In this document: one piece after another, positions 49,201-61,640 of the stretch
Position numbering within the stretch: the stretch's first letter is position 1
Layout: every line of letters starts with the position of its first letter
Source: Acanthaster planci
Taxonomy: Eukaryota; Echinodermata; Asteroidea; Valvatida; Acanthasteridae
Direction: 5' to 3'
DNA length: 64,000 nucleotides
Assembly: GCF_001949145.1 (NCBI RefSeq)
Contig: NW_019091358.1
Location: forward strand, 416,226 to 480,225
Program-made: the position numbers and the translations under genes
Notes under the pieces: generated by a model
Databases searched by the model: none
Seen by the model: only the letters and a program-made list of their open reading frames with translations
Told to the model about the DNA's origin: nothing

Positions 49201-52200
49201 GAGTTTATCCCTAATCATACCAGTGATCAGCACCCTTGGTTCCAGGACAGTCGACAGGGTCAAAACAATGATTATAGCGAGTACTACATTTGGGCCGACG
49301 GCACCAACGGTCGGCCTCCACAGTACACGGTAAGGCAGTTTACTGGTTAATTTCATGGTCTCTTGCCGATGTCAGTTTCAGTTTGTCGGTTTGTTTTTAC
49401 TGATTAGTTAAATGAGGGCGAAGTTTTACAGACCACTAAATTTGGGAGGTTGGCACTTGCTTTCAAAACGTTCAAGGACGACGTTGTTGGCGCCCATATC
49501 CAGGTTCTGACTGGAAGTTCTTGTTCTTGAAAATCCACGTGCTGGTACCTGTTCTAAAAAACTTATCTTGCTCTCTTTACGGCGTCGGAAAGCACAGTTT
49601 ATGTGGACTTAAACATGCCATATTGAGCAGAAGTGCATGGGCTATCTCACTTGGTTCGAATGCTTAAAGCCTTCATCCTTCAGTACAAAATGGGACCTAG
49701 ACAAAATAACAAACTCTCTGATTTTTTTTGGGGGGGTATCTTTTTCAGATGGGCAGTGATTGGGAAACTCCGTGGTCCTGGGAGTACGACCCGACCCGAC
49801 GCCAGTGGTACCTCTCCTCCACGACGGAGGAGCCTGATCTGAATTACAGAAATCCTGCAGTGGTCAGCGCCATTAAGGTAAAAATCAAATCGAGGAGACC
49901 CGTTGAAAGCGGGGAGGACTATCCTCATCAGAAGCCTTTTTTGCCGGTGACTTTGAGCTTAAAAAAGAAACGGGGAAAAATGGTTTGCTATCGTATGAAC
50001 CTTTAAGGTTAGGTAAATCCGACATTTTGTTTTGTTCTAAAGCAATGTATTGTCAAGTTTGTCCTGAAGAGGAAATGGGACAGGGTACTCATTTCGATCA
50101 GGAATGATGTTATGTAAATCATTTAACTTTAGCGATAAAAGTTGAATGCTTTCAAACTTACTTTCACGGCTCTGCTATACTTATAAAAAGGCAACCAAAG
50201 CTATAATTACGACACTTAAATCAAAACATTCGTTGTTCAGGACGCCTTGAAGTTTTGGCTGGAGAAGGGTGTGGACGGGTTCTTCATGCGCCATGCAGAT
50301 CGCCTGATTGAACCTTGGATGCTGGCCGATACCCCGGGAAATACTGTGCAGCTCGGAGATGGTGCTACGCGTAATGACAATGGCACATCGGTACGTAACC
50401 AAGGATAACAGTTTACATACAATTTATCATTTTCCCCTTGCCCTCCAGTTGCCAATTTATTTTCCTGCATGGAGGCTCGAAATCATGTCCATAGTATTTA
50501 AGGCAAGGGGGACTTTTGTCAAGTTTTGGGTGAAGTTGAAAACGCTTGATGCTACAGTCATGAGTAGCTTCTGAGTAAACCGTCAGATGATCGTACTCCC
50601 TTTGTTGTATTATGATCTGCACTACGCGCGAAATCATTACGATTTACAATCTCGCTAGACTCTACAATACTAGGAAAAACGGTCAATGAAATCCATTTCA
50701 AGTTATTAGGTGTTTTATGCTTCATGTAAAACCTACGACCTTTTGGCGATTGTTTGGTCCCAGACAACCTGTTTTGGAGCATAAATATTCTCTGCAGCTG
50801 CATACAAACGGGGTTTCAGACTTCCCCAGCCCTTCTCAAAACCCGTCGTGATTGGTCATCTGGGGATTTTGTTCTCTCTGGTATGTTATCTTTTCAGCAA
50901 GCAAGAGAGGAGATCCTGAATGTGATCATTGGCTGGCGCCAACTTCTCGATGAGTATGAATCGTCGAATTCGAAGTAATAACCTCCTTATTAATAATTTT
51001 GGCCAGTGCAATGTCAGTGTTTAGCTTATTATTCAGCCGATAATGGAAGCCCGAATTTGGCATGTAGACCTTGATTTTTTTTTTTACAAACATTGCTAGA
51101 ATATTGTACTTGCGTCCAAAGCTTGCAGAAAGTTCACCTTCGGTTGGCAGTAGCTTTTGTCCCTAGCTAGGTACGTACATGTATTTGCTCTAATGGTGTT
51201 AGACAGGTATTTTCCTTTAGAAAGCAGGCCGAGCACTGGTATTAGTTAATTTGTGTTTTCAAAGTTGCATGAAAGTTTTAACATTCTGGGAATTACTGTT
51301 TTAGCTTGAGTCCTGATTGCGGCCATAATGGCCAACTTTCGGTAGGCAAAAGTGAAGAGAGGTTTATTGAAAAAACAAAACAGTCACTCATTCTGTTCCC
51401 ATGGGTTACATTTTCCTGTTTGCCGAAGTTGGTTTGAATATTAGCCGACAAATACACGGATTTAATTTTTTTTCATAGACTTCTCGTTGTCGACACCGGC
51501 ACTGATCCTGCCCTAGCGGCCATGGTCTCTTTTAACATATCCCAGGAGCTGGGCAAGGCTAACCTGCCATTCAACTTCATGTTCCTGGACATGACCTCGC
51601 CCCTGAATGGACATCAGTTACGTACGGTAATCGAAAGTTGGATCGATTCTGGACCCATGCACAGTTCAAGACACTGGGCGGTAAGTTGACAAATACCGCT
51701 CATTTCAATTAAAAACACTCACACCAACAGCCAACCACACAGAGAAAGAGAACTTAAACCATTTTAAGCGTCTTTCTCTCTAAATTTTTGACTTTTTAAA
51801 ATAAACTTGAAACTCGCCGTAGTTTTGTGCGTATAATGCAGCTTTGCGTTATAACGCAAGGTTCCAACCTTTGATCAGCAAAGTGGAATTGGTGTTGGTG
51901 GTGGGTAGGCGGAGGTGTGCCCTGTACTGAACACTGGCCTTGGGTCACAGATGTCAACCAAAGTTCTGTTTTTTCTGCTCCATTCCCCTAGGTGGGCTCG
52001 GCAGACGTGAGCCGGGCCGCGTCCCGCTACGGCGAACGCATCTCCCGTGTCATGCTGTTCCTAATGCTGATGCTGCCCGGCTCTCCGCTGTTGTATTACG
52101 GCGACGAGATTGGGATGACAGACGGGCAGAAAGTGAACGACTCCATCGCGAATGATAATGCTGCTGAAGCGGTAAGACTTGCAATCGAGTTGCAGAAGTA

Positions 52201-53996
52201 AGAGGAACAAGCAGTATGGCAGAGACGAAAGATTCGTGTTGGAAAAGAGAGGTTGGATGCAAAGTGAGACAATAGTTAAGGGAGTCCCGTGAATGTAGTG
52301 TAGTCATCTGGGAGGGGAGGCAGCAAAACTCCCACTTGGGACTTGGTGTCATTTTGGTTTTTTTTTTAATTTTAAGTTGAAAGTGTTAGTATTTAACTTT
52401 TAAGAAACATTTTTACCACCTTCATTTTTCGGGGAGGATTCTTTTATAGATTAAATTAAACATGGAGACTTTGTTTTAAAAAACAACGAACAACATTTTG
52501 CGTTCTCACTCCGGCCCACTGACCTGAATTGGCCATTGAGCAAATAGTTCCTAAATCATAAGTGATTCATTTCTTCAAATAAAGGTTGAATTATCTGGAC
52601 TGAGTTCCATTGAACAATTTTGTTTTAAGAGGGAAAATTACACTGAGAAACAAATACCAGAGACAGAAAAATCCACTGTTCTGTTCCACAGTAAATGTAT
52701 CAATAAAAACACTGTTGCCCTTTTTCTTCTGTTTATTGATTGGTTTCGTGCCATAGATGAGATCAGACAGGGAGCTAACTCGTTCTCCTATGCAGTGGTC
52801 CCCTGACATCTATGCTGGTTTCACCAATGCATCGTTGTCCGAACCCTGGGTCCCTGTTGGCGTAAACGCCACTAAAACCAACGTCGAGGTGAGCGTATTC
52901 AGAGGCAGATTTTCTAACTGTTGGTGCAAATCCCGGGGGATGGAGGTCTATCATCCCCTTTGACCGGGGAATTGAATTCTTCCCGCCCCCATTTTTTCGT
53001 GGTGCGAAAAAGTTAAGGCGAATTGTGAAGAATTTTTGGACTTTGCAAAACCATAACGTATGTAATAGCACTCAAAAAGGGAGATTAATTGAAATCAAAC
53101 CATAAATGCGTCGGTTTCGCGTAAAGGCCATGCCGGAGTGTGATACATCAGTATCACGAAAATGGCCCCTTCGTGTCACATGACATCAGCACTCTACCCC
53201 CCTTCCCCTTTTGAAATTCCCGTAGCTGGCAAATCACCCCCCTCCCTTCATTCCCCATCCCCTAGTTCCTGGCACAGATTTACGCCACTCTTCTTTAAAG
53301 GATGTGACACTCTTGATGTGAATGGGATACTTCAGTGCGGGTATGCTTTATCTCAGAGAAAGGATGGAATCGCACTGCACTGAAACATGCAGTGAAATTC
53401 TGTGGATTAAACGTGTTCGATGGAATCCCTCATCTAATCAAATGGCATAAATAATTGTACAGAGCATAAGAGTCCTAGTTTTAAGTTCCCATAATTTTAT
53501 TTTGCTTAACATGTCACATGACAGGCTTCGGTAAATTTTCTTTTTGCTATTTTCCACGTATTCACCGTTTTGTGTTATTGCTGATTTCCTTGAACAGCTA
53601 CAAAAACTACACAAAAATTCTACCCTTGCCTTCATCGAGCGAACCATCCAGTACCGAAGAGACAACACCGATCTATTCGGAATCGGTTACCAGGAGTCGT
53701 TTCGCCTCCAGGCAACCTTCAAGGAAGTCTTAGCCTTCACAAGGGAGTCACCATCGGGCGGCCAAGCCACAGCTAAGGCGGTGTTCGCTGCCGTCAATGT
53801 GGCAGAATACGAGGTTTCCGAGAATTTCGAATCTCGCGAGGAACAAATTCCAGGCGCTGGTAATGTCGTGGTGGCAACCAACATGAGTCGTGTAGGAGAA
53901 TCGATTAGTTTTTCAAAGCTTTTATTACGATCTGAGGAAGCCATTTTAATTCAATATGAGCCCTTGCCTAAGCCTGACGGTTTCAGTAAGCCATAG
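46300..53996 (+). CDS. SLC3-family amino acid transporter heavy chain (rBAT/4F2hc-like), about 11 exons
   Basis: Single-pass type II glycoprotein that pairs with an SLC7 light chain to bring a heteromeric amino acid exchanger to the plasma membrane. Exons: 46300-46714, 48458-48637, 49184-49329, 49749-49877, 50241-50390, 50780-50812 (tentative), 50898-50974, 51479-51680, 51992-52171, 52757-52888, 53598-53996. Joined length is about 680 residues; human rBAT has 685. Visible: cytoplasmic tail, transmembrane helix about 74-97, Cys106 just outside it (candidate disulfide to the light chain), then a GH13-like (beta/alpha)8 domain with WFDVAVGYQIVPASFQDSD, LEFIPNHTSDQHPWF, EEPDLNYRNPAV, GVDGFFMRHADR and GSPLLYYGDEIGM. 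The nucleophile position of GH13 enzymes (DGFxxDA) reads FFMRHAD, so hydrolase activity is unlikely. It resembles SLC3A1 more than SLC3A2 in length and domain content. Exon 6 is only 33 nt with a weak donor; the rest join in phase. Confidence 0.9.
47547..47605. mobile_element. 59-bp TTAA-bounded palindrome, copy 2
   Basis: Inverse-orientation copy of the element at 22377-22435, same length with only a few mismatches, and again bounded by TTAA on both sides. It lies in intron 1 of the SLC3-like gene. Confidence 0.75.
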
Positions 53997-54259
53997 GGCT
54001 ATCCGTGTAAAAGCACGGAGATTTTGTGCATGTATTCCCGATAGGCATAAGTTGGTCTCACAACATTTATCACAAAAATTGGACAGGCGTCAATATCGAC
54101 ACAAATCTATTTTTTGTACTCTAAGGCGCTTTTAGATCGGCATTTTCTTTTAAATTGAAACGTTTCAAGCCTTACCTAACGTTTTTTATAATTTCTCTCT
54201 GAGTGCAAAAGAGAGAAAACTCATTCTCAAAAAGAGTAAGTCCCTTACACAATCACTCC

Positions 54260-54265
54260 AATAAA
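54260..54265 (+). promoter_or_regulatory. Candidate polyadenylation signal of the SLC3-like gene
   Basis: AATAAA about 264 nt after the stop codon at 53994-53996. It is the first such hexamer on the plus strand that I noticed downstream. No transcript evidence. Confidence 0.4.
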
Positions 54266-55071
54266 GTGAAAACTGCTTTTTCAAGACTGAATTTTCCACT
54301 TTTTGCCTTTCGGGAGTTGGTGGATCCGACCGATAATTTCCTCAGGGAAGGTTGAGAACAGACCTTCCGCACTGCAGTCATTTTGAGAGATCACTGTAGT
54401 ATTACAAATAAACTTATTAAGTGGGTTGATCATTAAAAAAAAAAAAGGATTTGAGATGGTTCGAGAATAATGGTAAACATTTCTCTGTTCTCTCATTTCA
54501 CATCAGTAAGGTGATTCTTGAGTCACGCACGACTTACCAGAACAATCTTATTATTGACGCCATTTTGGATTATCCCCTGAGACGTATTCAGTGATGTAGA
54601 TTATGATCTTCCTTACGCCCAAACTTTGCAAGACGAAAGCACTGTCCGTTGTCTTGTTTTATTTCTGGTCGATTCTCAGGGGGGTCTCCCAGTCAGTCGC
54701 TAATTAAATTCTTTTGTGACCTGAGACTCCCTCCACCCTCCTAAAATAATTATGTAATTCGCTTTTTTTTAACCAGTTCAGGGTTTTTTCAGTTCAGAGC
54801 TTTAAAGTAAAACATTTCTGATGAGAAGAAAACTTCACTAAAACTGCATTGACTTATGAGTTCTATCCTGCAGCAAATTACCTTACTTGACTTGTTTCCA
54901 CTGGTAAGGCTCTTTAGAAGTTAAAAGAATTTAACTGGACTAGGAGTCTAGGATCCCTTATGAAATCCGAGGTAGGAGTTAAAAATCAGTGGAAATAGGC
55001 CTAAGTGTACTTTTAAGGTAATTAGGAGTCGCATGCTGCTATGGCAGGCCAATGACATCAAGGCATTCCCG
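54266..55071. other. Spacer, nothing recognised
   Basis: Intergenic DNA between the SLC3-like gene and the hAT MITEs. Confidence 0.4.
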
Positions 55072-55273
55072 CAGTGGTGTATTTGGGGTGGTGCATTATT
55101 TTTTTGTTACCTTTTAAAAATGAGATTACTTCATACGGGAGTAGGAAAGAAGCTAATCGGTGTATTTATTTATCAAATAAATATTTTTCTCCCCATTACT
55201 ATGTTGAATGAGCCCAAAAGTGAATTTGCTTTTGAATTTCCCCACCCCACACCGAAAGATGGATACGCCATTG
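55072..55273. mobile_element. hAT-type MITE (copy 3)
   Basis: Ends CAGTGGTGTATTTGGGG and GGATACGCCATTG, flanked by CATTCCCG and CATTCCTG (8 bp, one mismatch). Same family as 36403, 44436 and 55950, with a diverged interior. Confidence 0.78.
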
Positions 55274-55949
55274 CATTCCTGAATTATATGCAAGTTTCAG
55301 TGGCTTCCTTAATTCGCCAATCTACGTGTGCATTATTTTAAGTCCCAAGTATAGAGATATAACGCGTGGAACGTGTAAAGATGAAACTCGAATTGAGAAG
55401 TGGCGAATGTGAGCCACCGTATTTGGCGGTCGCATGAAGCAATCATTTCTCACCGTGCTGTGGGAATTCCACTTTTATCAATAGCGCTCATGTAAGAAAC
55501 GTCTAGAAAGACCCAGAACATCAAACACGTCCCATGAAAGCTGGGCAAATTAATCTCATTGGCTGCTCAGCCAAGCGAAATGGCAATGTCAATATCTGTA
55601 TATACCAACCGGGGGAGATTTCCTGACGTCATACAAAATGGAAACCGCGTTTTGTCCTGTGATTGGACCATGACTTTCACGGCCTGTTAATACACGTCAC
55701 GTAAGCTTGTAAACGTCTACCTTTCAGTCACCCCTCGAGGCCTCAGACGTCTTTCAAACATCGGACGTCCAGTGACGTGAGTGTGGAGCTCCGCGATATC
55801 TCTTGCATGTGAGTATTGTACCACCACTGAACAATAAATCACTGTATGATTTTAGCATTCTAAAATGCTTCATTACCACCTATTCTTTTTGTCTGACATG
55901 CTGACTTGTCAGAGATTTGGTTACTGGTTACTTTCTAAGGGTCTCCGCT
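55274..55949. other. Spacer between two MITEs
   Basis: Nothing recognised as a gene. Moderately CpG-rich between 55370 and 55800. Confidence 0.35.
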
Positions 55950-56120
55950 CAGTGGTGTAGCTATGCTAGGGGGGTAGGACACCAGCTTTCAGTCATTTGG
56001 TTTTGGTGGCAGGTTTTTGTTGGCATTGTTTAATATCCATTCATCCGTTTTTAGGGGAGGGGGGCACCCAGAATTTGTGGGAGGCATGTGCTTCTCAGGC
56101 CCCCCGTGGCTACGCCCCTG
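55950..56120. mobile_element. hAT-type MITE (copy 4)
   Basis: Ends CAGTGGTGTAGCTATG and CGTGGCTACGCCCCTG. The interior contains ACACCAGCTTTCAGT, the reverse of the motif in copies 1 and 2, so it is inserted in the opposite orientation. A target-site duplication is not evident, suggesting decay of a flank. Confidence 0.72.
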
Positions 56121-57829
56121 CAACAACTCCGTGGCAGTACTTTTTGATCAGAGAATGATAGACTTTTCCACCATTCAAAAAAATCAAGAATCAGCAAACT
56201 CATCTTTAGAAATGAAATGAAATTAAATACAATAGTCTGCATATAGGGGGGTACAACATTTTTTTCGAGCTAAGTCAAGGATTTTCGAGTTGGTTAGCTT
56301 TGTAGTACTGTTCAGTATTTCGTCAAATCGTTTTGCATATTCAGATGAGAGGAGTGATTTGTTATACACGAAGCTCCAGTGAAATCGTATCAAGTTACAA
56401 CTTTGGCCCATGGGGGGGTGCATTACCCTTTCCCAAAAGGCACATGATGTTTCGATTCAGAATCGAGCGGTTGAAATGATGAAACCGTTGAAACAAATCT
56501 ATGGAGTATGTTGAATGGGATTACCCAAGTGTGGCAGTATTTATTAATTCAGTGTTCATGTAAAGATATACACACTACATGCATATGTGAATTCTTATAA
56601 TCTGACAAGTGAAAGTTTTGTTAACTCGGGTCGTCAAGGTTCTGTGCCTAGTAGCCTTTCCAAATGTTCGCCTGTTTATTTTTACATATTCAGTCCTCGT
56701 ATCTTGCGCCTCAACATAAGATACTGCCCCTCAAGAAATCAGTTTTTTGCTACCTCCATGCTAGAGATTGTAGACCCCTTTTCCGTGTATTGTTAGTCGT
56801 CAGGGGTTTCCCCACCACAGAAATCTGACCCTTGAACTGGATTGGCTCGTACAGAGTGAGCGTCATGAAAACAGGATTGCGAAATTGTTCCCCAGCGCTG
56901 GAGGGAATATCTGAGTATTGCGAAACTACTGCTTAAACCCAGGAATGTCATTTGGCTCTTGAGCAAAATGTAAATGGGCTCTGATGACGTATTGATAGAG
57001 AGTCACTGACGCGGCACGCCATTGAAGTACATTTACACGTATGTGCTTAGGGTCGCATTTCACCGAATGTCTCAGTTCACGTTCGCCATGAGTGGAGCAG
57101 CAGAAACGTTGTTTTGTTGCTTCTGAAATACTGAGTACCAACGACTCGGTAGTCGCCATAATCCTGCATGGTGTTCAAGAACGGATTTAGAAACAAAGTT
57201 TTGGGGAGAAGGGCAAGTTTATTTGGGGGGGGGGGGTGGCGATACAAACTTAAGGAATTTCTTCATGTGACCTGTAATGGCCTTTCTTAGGGGGAGGCTA
57301 AATTTCGGGATTTTTTCATATGCTTTGGAAATTAAGAGAAATGAAATCTAGCCTTTTGCTCATTAAGTATTTCAGCTGAAGTCCCCCCCCCCTTTTTGGA
57401 GGGGTGGTCCTCATTGGATTCACCAACGATCCTGTTGAGGGTAAGAACTTCGGGACATCTGTGGATGTTGTAAACTCTCTGTGACATCTGGAGGCTTCAG
57501 TTCTTGACCGTTCGCAGTGAACTTAACAAATTGCTGTACATTAATTGCAACAGGTCAACTTTTTCACCTCGCTGTGTCTGCATGTCACGAAAGCTCTCGG
57601 ATGAACATAGAAAATTACACCCGTCCATAACTGCTCACAGTTTGAAGTTCCTCTCAGCAAAACCATCAGAGGAAAGCTCACTGAAACACTTAAAAGACCA
57701 GTTTTTTAACCTCCCGGAAGAGAATGGAGCATACTGCAGACCTCCGATTAATGTAACATCTGAACTCCGACGTTTCCTGTATTCTGCTTTTCGAAAGATT
57801 TTGAGTTGAAGTACGCATGTATATAAACT
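56121..57829. other. Spacer with one unassigned 101-codon frame
   Basis: No recognised gene. The frame at 57504-57809 (plus) has no motif I recognise. It could be part of a 5' exon of the downstream methyltransferase-like gene, but no splice link is evident. Confidence 0.35.
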
Positions 57830-57834
57830 TTCGT

Positions 57835-58078
57835 GACACGTGACGTGACCTGTAGTGGGTATCAAACATCAACAAACTCGGCGTCCTCCCATAACACAGT
57901 GTTTTTAACATATAAGTGTTTTTTACCAGAAATAATTTTCGGTATAGTACTTAGCACACCAGTAGTCTTACCGACCGTCGACTTTATTTTTCTTAAGTGA
58001 CACTTGTGACACACTTTGCTATGCGGGAGGACGTCATTTTGTTGATGTTTGATACCCACCACTGGTCACGTGGGTCAC
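57835..58078. mobile_element. Foldback element upstream of the methyltransferase-like gene
   Basis: Arms of about 65 bp: the left contains GTGGGTATCAAACATCAACA and GGCGTCCTCCCATA, and the right contains their inverse (TATGCGGGAGGACGTC, TTGATGTTTGATACCCAC). The loop is about 100 bp. The upstream ATGs at 57997 and 58021 of the following open frame lie inside this element. Confidence 0.75.
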
Positions 58079-58182
58079 TGGGCGCAATCAATCTGTTGCT
58101 TGTCAATGTAATTGCGTTTATCCTTTTCGGTAGTTGCATCCTACTGGATCACACGTTTTGTTTCTTATTTCACAGAAAAAAA

Positions 58183-59301
58183 ATGGAGGCAGAAAACAGC
58201 AAAATCCAAACTGAAGTGGCGGTTTTCTTTCGCGCCTTGTTGTCTTACGTCCTTCCGGATCTCCTCCGTAATGTCGATGGCTCATCAAAGGTGGACGAAG
58301 TCAAGACGGCGTTGAGAGAAATCTCCCAGAAGTACAGAATGGGTCTCTCCCAGGCCTCCACCCGTTACCGCTCTGACTGGGAAAAGGCCGCCAACCGCGC
58401 AGCTTACGTGTTCCTGTACTTAGTGCAGCACTGTAACCTCGTGTGCTACGCGCTACTGCAGTCCACAGATCTTAGAGCAGGCTATGGTGACTGGGCTTAT
58501 CGAAAGAAACTGAAGGTGTGCTGTGTTGGAGGTGGGCCTGGATCTGACCTGGTTGGTTTGGACACTTTTCTTCGGCAGACTTACGCCTCTCCGCCGATGT
58601 TAGATTGCCTCGTTTTGGACCTTTACCCCAGCTGGAAAAAGGCTTGGGACACGATTGCCTACCACCTTCCAAGGCAGCCTCCGTGTCAGCTACAAGAGAT
58701 GTAATCTTGTCACGGACGCGGGACTGACAGATGAAATCCGTCAGTTTGTCGTCGAAGCTGATCTCATTACGCTGGTGAAGTCCTTCTCGGCAGTGGCTGC
58801 CTTCTTTCGGGCTGACAAGAGCCAAGGGAGTGCCCTGCGTGCCATACTTCGTACATCAAACCCGGCTGTCACGTTCTCTACATTGACAACGACCACGACG
58901 GTGACAGCGAGTTTCGTAATGGCTTCGCCACCCCGGCTGGACTCGAAGTGGTGTTTGAAAAGCGTGGTTATCAATCTGTGCCGAGTGGCTCTTACTCGGA
59001 TACTGTACGCAGATACTGCGACGCACTGGACTTCAATCCAATGCGTGGATGTGATGTGAACATCCAACTCTATTGCAAGAAAGAGGAGAAGAGATTGGAT
59101 AATGGCAGAGTTAACGTCCAGAAGACTGGTAATCTGAGCATGTCCTGTTGTGATGTCTTTCTCTTTGGATTTTTGTGTATTGTGCTGTACTTCTCCGTTC
59201 TTGCTTTTTATGGTTTTATCATATACGGTTTATTCCGTCTTGTATATTGGCTGTTGTGTCATCAATTTCCCACCAAATGTGCGTCAAAATTAAGGACATA
59301 G
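58183..59301 (+). pseudogene. Class I SAM-methyltransferase-like gene with two compensating frameshifts
   Basis: The protein reads in three consecutive segments. Frame 1 runs from ATG 58183 (just after the acceptor TTTCTTATTTCACAG) to about 58680, containing FFRALLSYVLPDLLRNVDG, the motif-I-like LKVCCVGGGPGSDLVGL and DCLVLDLYPSWKKAW. A +1 frame covers about 58680-58850 (RVSYKRCNLVTDAGLTDEI, DLITLVKSFSAVAAFFRADK). The first frame resumes at about 58853 to the stop at 59301 (YIKPGCHVLYIDNDHDGD, then a hydrophobic C-terminal stretch, about 20-40 residues). Glycine-rich motif I and the KPG before a beta strand fit Rossmann-fold methyltransferases. Substrate unknown. The shifts could be real lesions or assembly errors, because all three segments remain protein-like without stops. 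If the errors are technical, the protein is about 372 residues. Confidence 0.6.
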
Positions 59302-61640
59302 AATTCATTGTCATTGTAAGATTAACATTTCTGTCGAACTCAGGCTGTGCACTGTTAACAAGCTTTATCTTGCATTTCAAATACTGTATATGTCGTAAAC
59401 TTTCAGGATATACAAGTATATCATATTCAGGTTCAGAAACCAAGGTTTGGCCTCTTTGCAATTCAGTGAATGGCTGGACCCAATTCAAGATGGCTGAACG
59501 TGTTTGATTTTCATGATTTCGTGCCCAAAACTGGATTCAAAATAATTCTGGTTTTATTTGTAATATATAAGTTAAGTATATACATGGATAAGGATGTATG
59601 GTTTGATATGTATTTAGTAGGGTTGGTTTGGTTTAATGGATTTTTAACCACCAGGCTTACCAGTCACTAACAAGAGAAATTATAGGTGCCGTGTAATTCT
59701 GATTTTGTGGGCTAATGGTGGCGCCATTTGATTTTGCACGGGTTACATATTGTCAGATTTCGCAGAATTCTTCCCGCACCCGGCGATTTGACGTGACTCG
59801 GCTCGGGCATTATCTCCCCAGACGGTCTAAGACTGGTGAAGCACATATTTATTCCCACTCATAATGCCTTTTGAACTAAAAAATCAAAACAAGTGTAAAA
59901 CTTACAAATTTCTTAAGATTTTATTACAAAATTTACTATCCTTTCTCCACCCCCCATGTTATGGTAGGCCTATGTTCCTCCCTGGAGCTGTAGTAAGCGA
60001 TCTCCTTATCAAAATGGAGACGCGCATCGCACGTGAGCCAACTGTTTAATACCGGCACGTAACGGGCTCGCTCGCGACCAATGGGAAGGACTTTATCTTA
60101 GGTATCATGACTAAGGGACCGAATGCTTGTATGCGCTTAGTTTAAGACCGGCTACTGTGTATGGTGGACGGGATTAATCGTTGGCATTTGTTGTATTTTG
60201 TCTCATCATTGACGGTGCTTGAAGTACTTGTCATGTCACGCTTGTCATCTTGCGCATTTGGCACCAATGGATCTGCTGGCACACAGGATTACGTGATAAA
60301 GTGTTATTTTCTTTAAGTTAAATACTTGCATTGTCTTTGTTGTAAATGAGAGCAATGTACAGAGATGTACAAAGAAGAAGTAATTCTTTTGAAATGTGTG
60401 AATGATAAATGTATCGAAAGTTTTGGTAAACGGCTTTCTGTTTGAATGAATTAAAATCAGACACTTTTGTTTTTAACATTTTGCAACGTCATATTTTTTA
60501 TGTACTTAGCAATTACTTCACATGTAAATAATCTTCACTAGACGCATCCAGTTTTGGAAAATTTTGTCTGTAAAACAGTGGTCAAAATGAACCTACTCTG
60601 CCTTGAATCCTTATTAGTAAGCTGTGAAGAAAGTGCTAGTCAAATAAAGAGGTCCGGAGGATTAATAAGTTCTTTCCACCTCAGTACTTTTTACTACATA
60701 ACTGTTTAATGGAGTGATTATGGCCTAAAATTATCCGACAGTTGGAGGCTTATTTTTATAATGTCCGTGATCTTTGTGTATTCACTTTCAGAATGCGCAC
60801 ATAATTTGCCCATAATTTTGGTTTTTTTATACATGTTGTAATTCGCCTGTTCATTTTACTCAATGTTCTCAACACTCGTTAATACTATTTTGGTATTATA
60901 ATTCCTGATATTATGCTGTGCATTGTTCCTTTGAAAATCATACTACACATAATGCTGCAGTGTCTGACTTTCATATGAAGTTCTTGATGGAATGTCTACC
61001 TTTTTTCAGCATTTTCATCTGTGCAGTTAGTTTACTTTGCTAAATTGAACATTTTTAATAACACCAGCTCAACTTTATCAGTCCACCCTGCCAAAATTAA
61101 ACAAAAGATAATTATATCAAAGGGTCAACACTTCTCATTCACAAACATTATCTATTCGGAACTCCTTTAAAAGGCTGCTTATTCATCTGTCACTTATGAG
61201 AAAACCACTAAAAAGGACTGAGAATGTTCCTGTTCGCAAAACATGTTTATCGGGGTAAAATGAGGCTGTCTAATTCTATACGTATATTTATTTCAAGCGG
61301 TACCCTTTCTACTCATCCTGCAAGTGATTAATTTCGCCCCTGTCTGTGCAAAATCAAACACATATGAATAACTGATTAAATGCAAGTTTTCCTGAATGTG
61401 ACGGGTTTACATACTACATGTACTTGCATTACAGTTTGTTATCTAATGATAAAAAACGAAAAGATTGATTAACACCTCAGGAAGAAAAGACTCGAAGAAT
61501 TCCTGACTGCTAGTTCACAGTCCTATGATGGAAATATATGCATCCTCTGTATACAACGCGCCACACAACCATACGTGACATACGTTATTAAATTTTATCT
61601 TTAAAACGCACCAGTCATATTTTTGAAAAAAAGAGGAGAG
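59302..61640. other. Spacer before the C-type lectin exons
   Basis: AT-rich, no gene assigned. At about 60975 a short ATG frame encodes a signal-peptide-like hydrophobic stretch (MKFLMECLPFFSIFICA) followed by a GTTAGT donor-like site. It could be the first exon of the lectin gene, but the intermediate exon that a full domain needs was not found. Confidence 0.3.

Noticed and set aside
57504-57809. 101-codon frame as a separate gene
   Set aside because: No motif recognised, no splice signals linking it to neighbours, and the length is compatible with chance.
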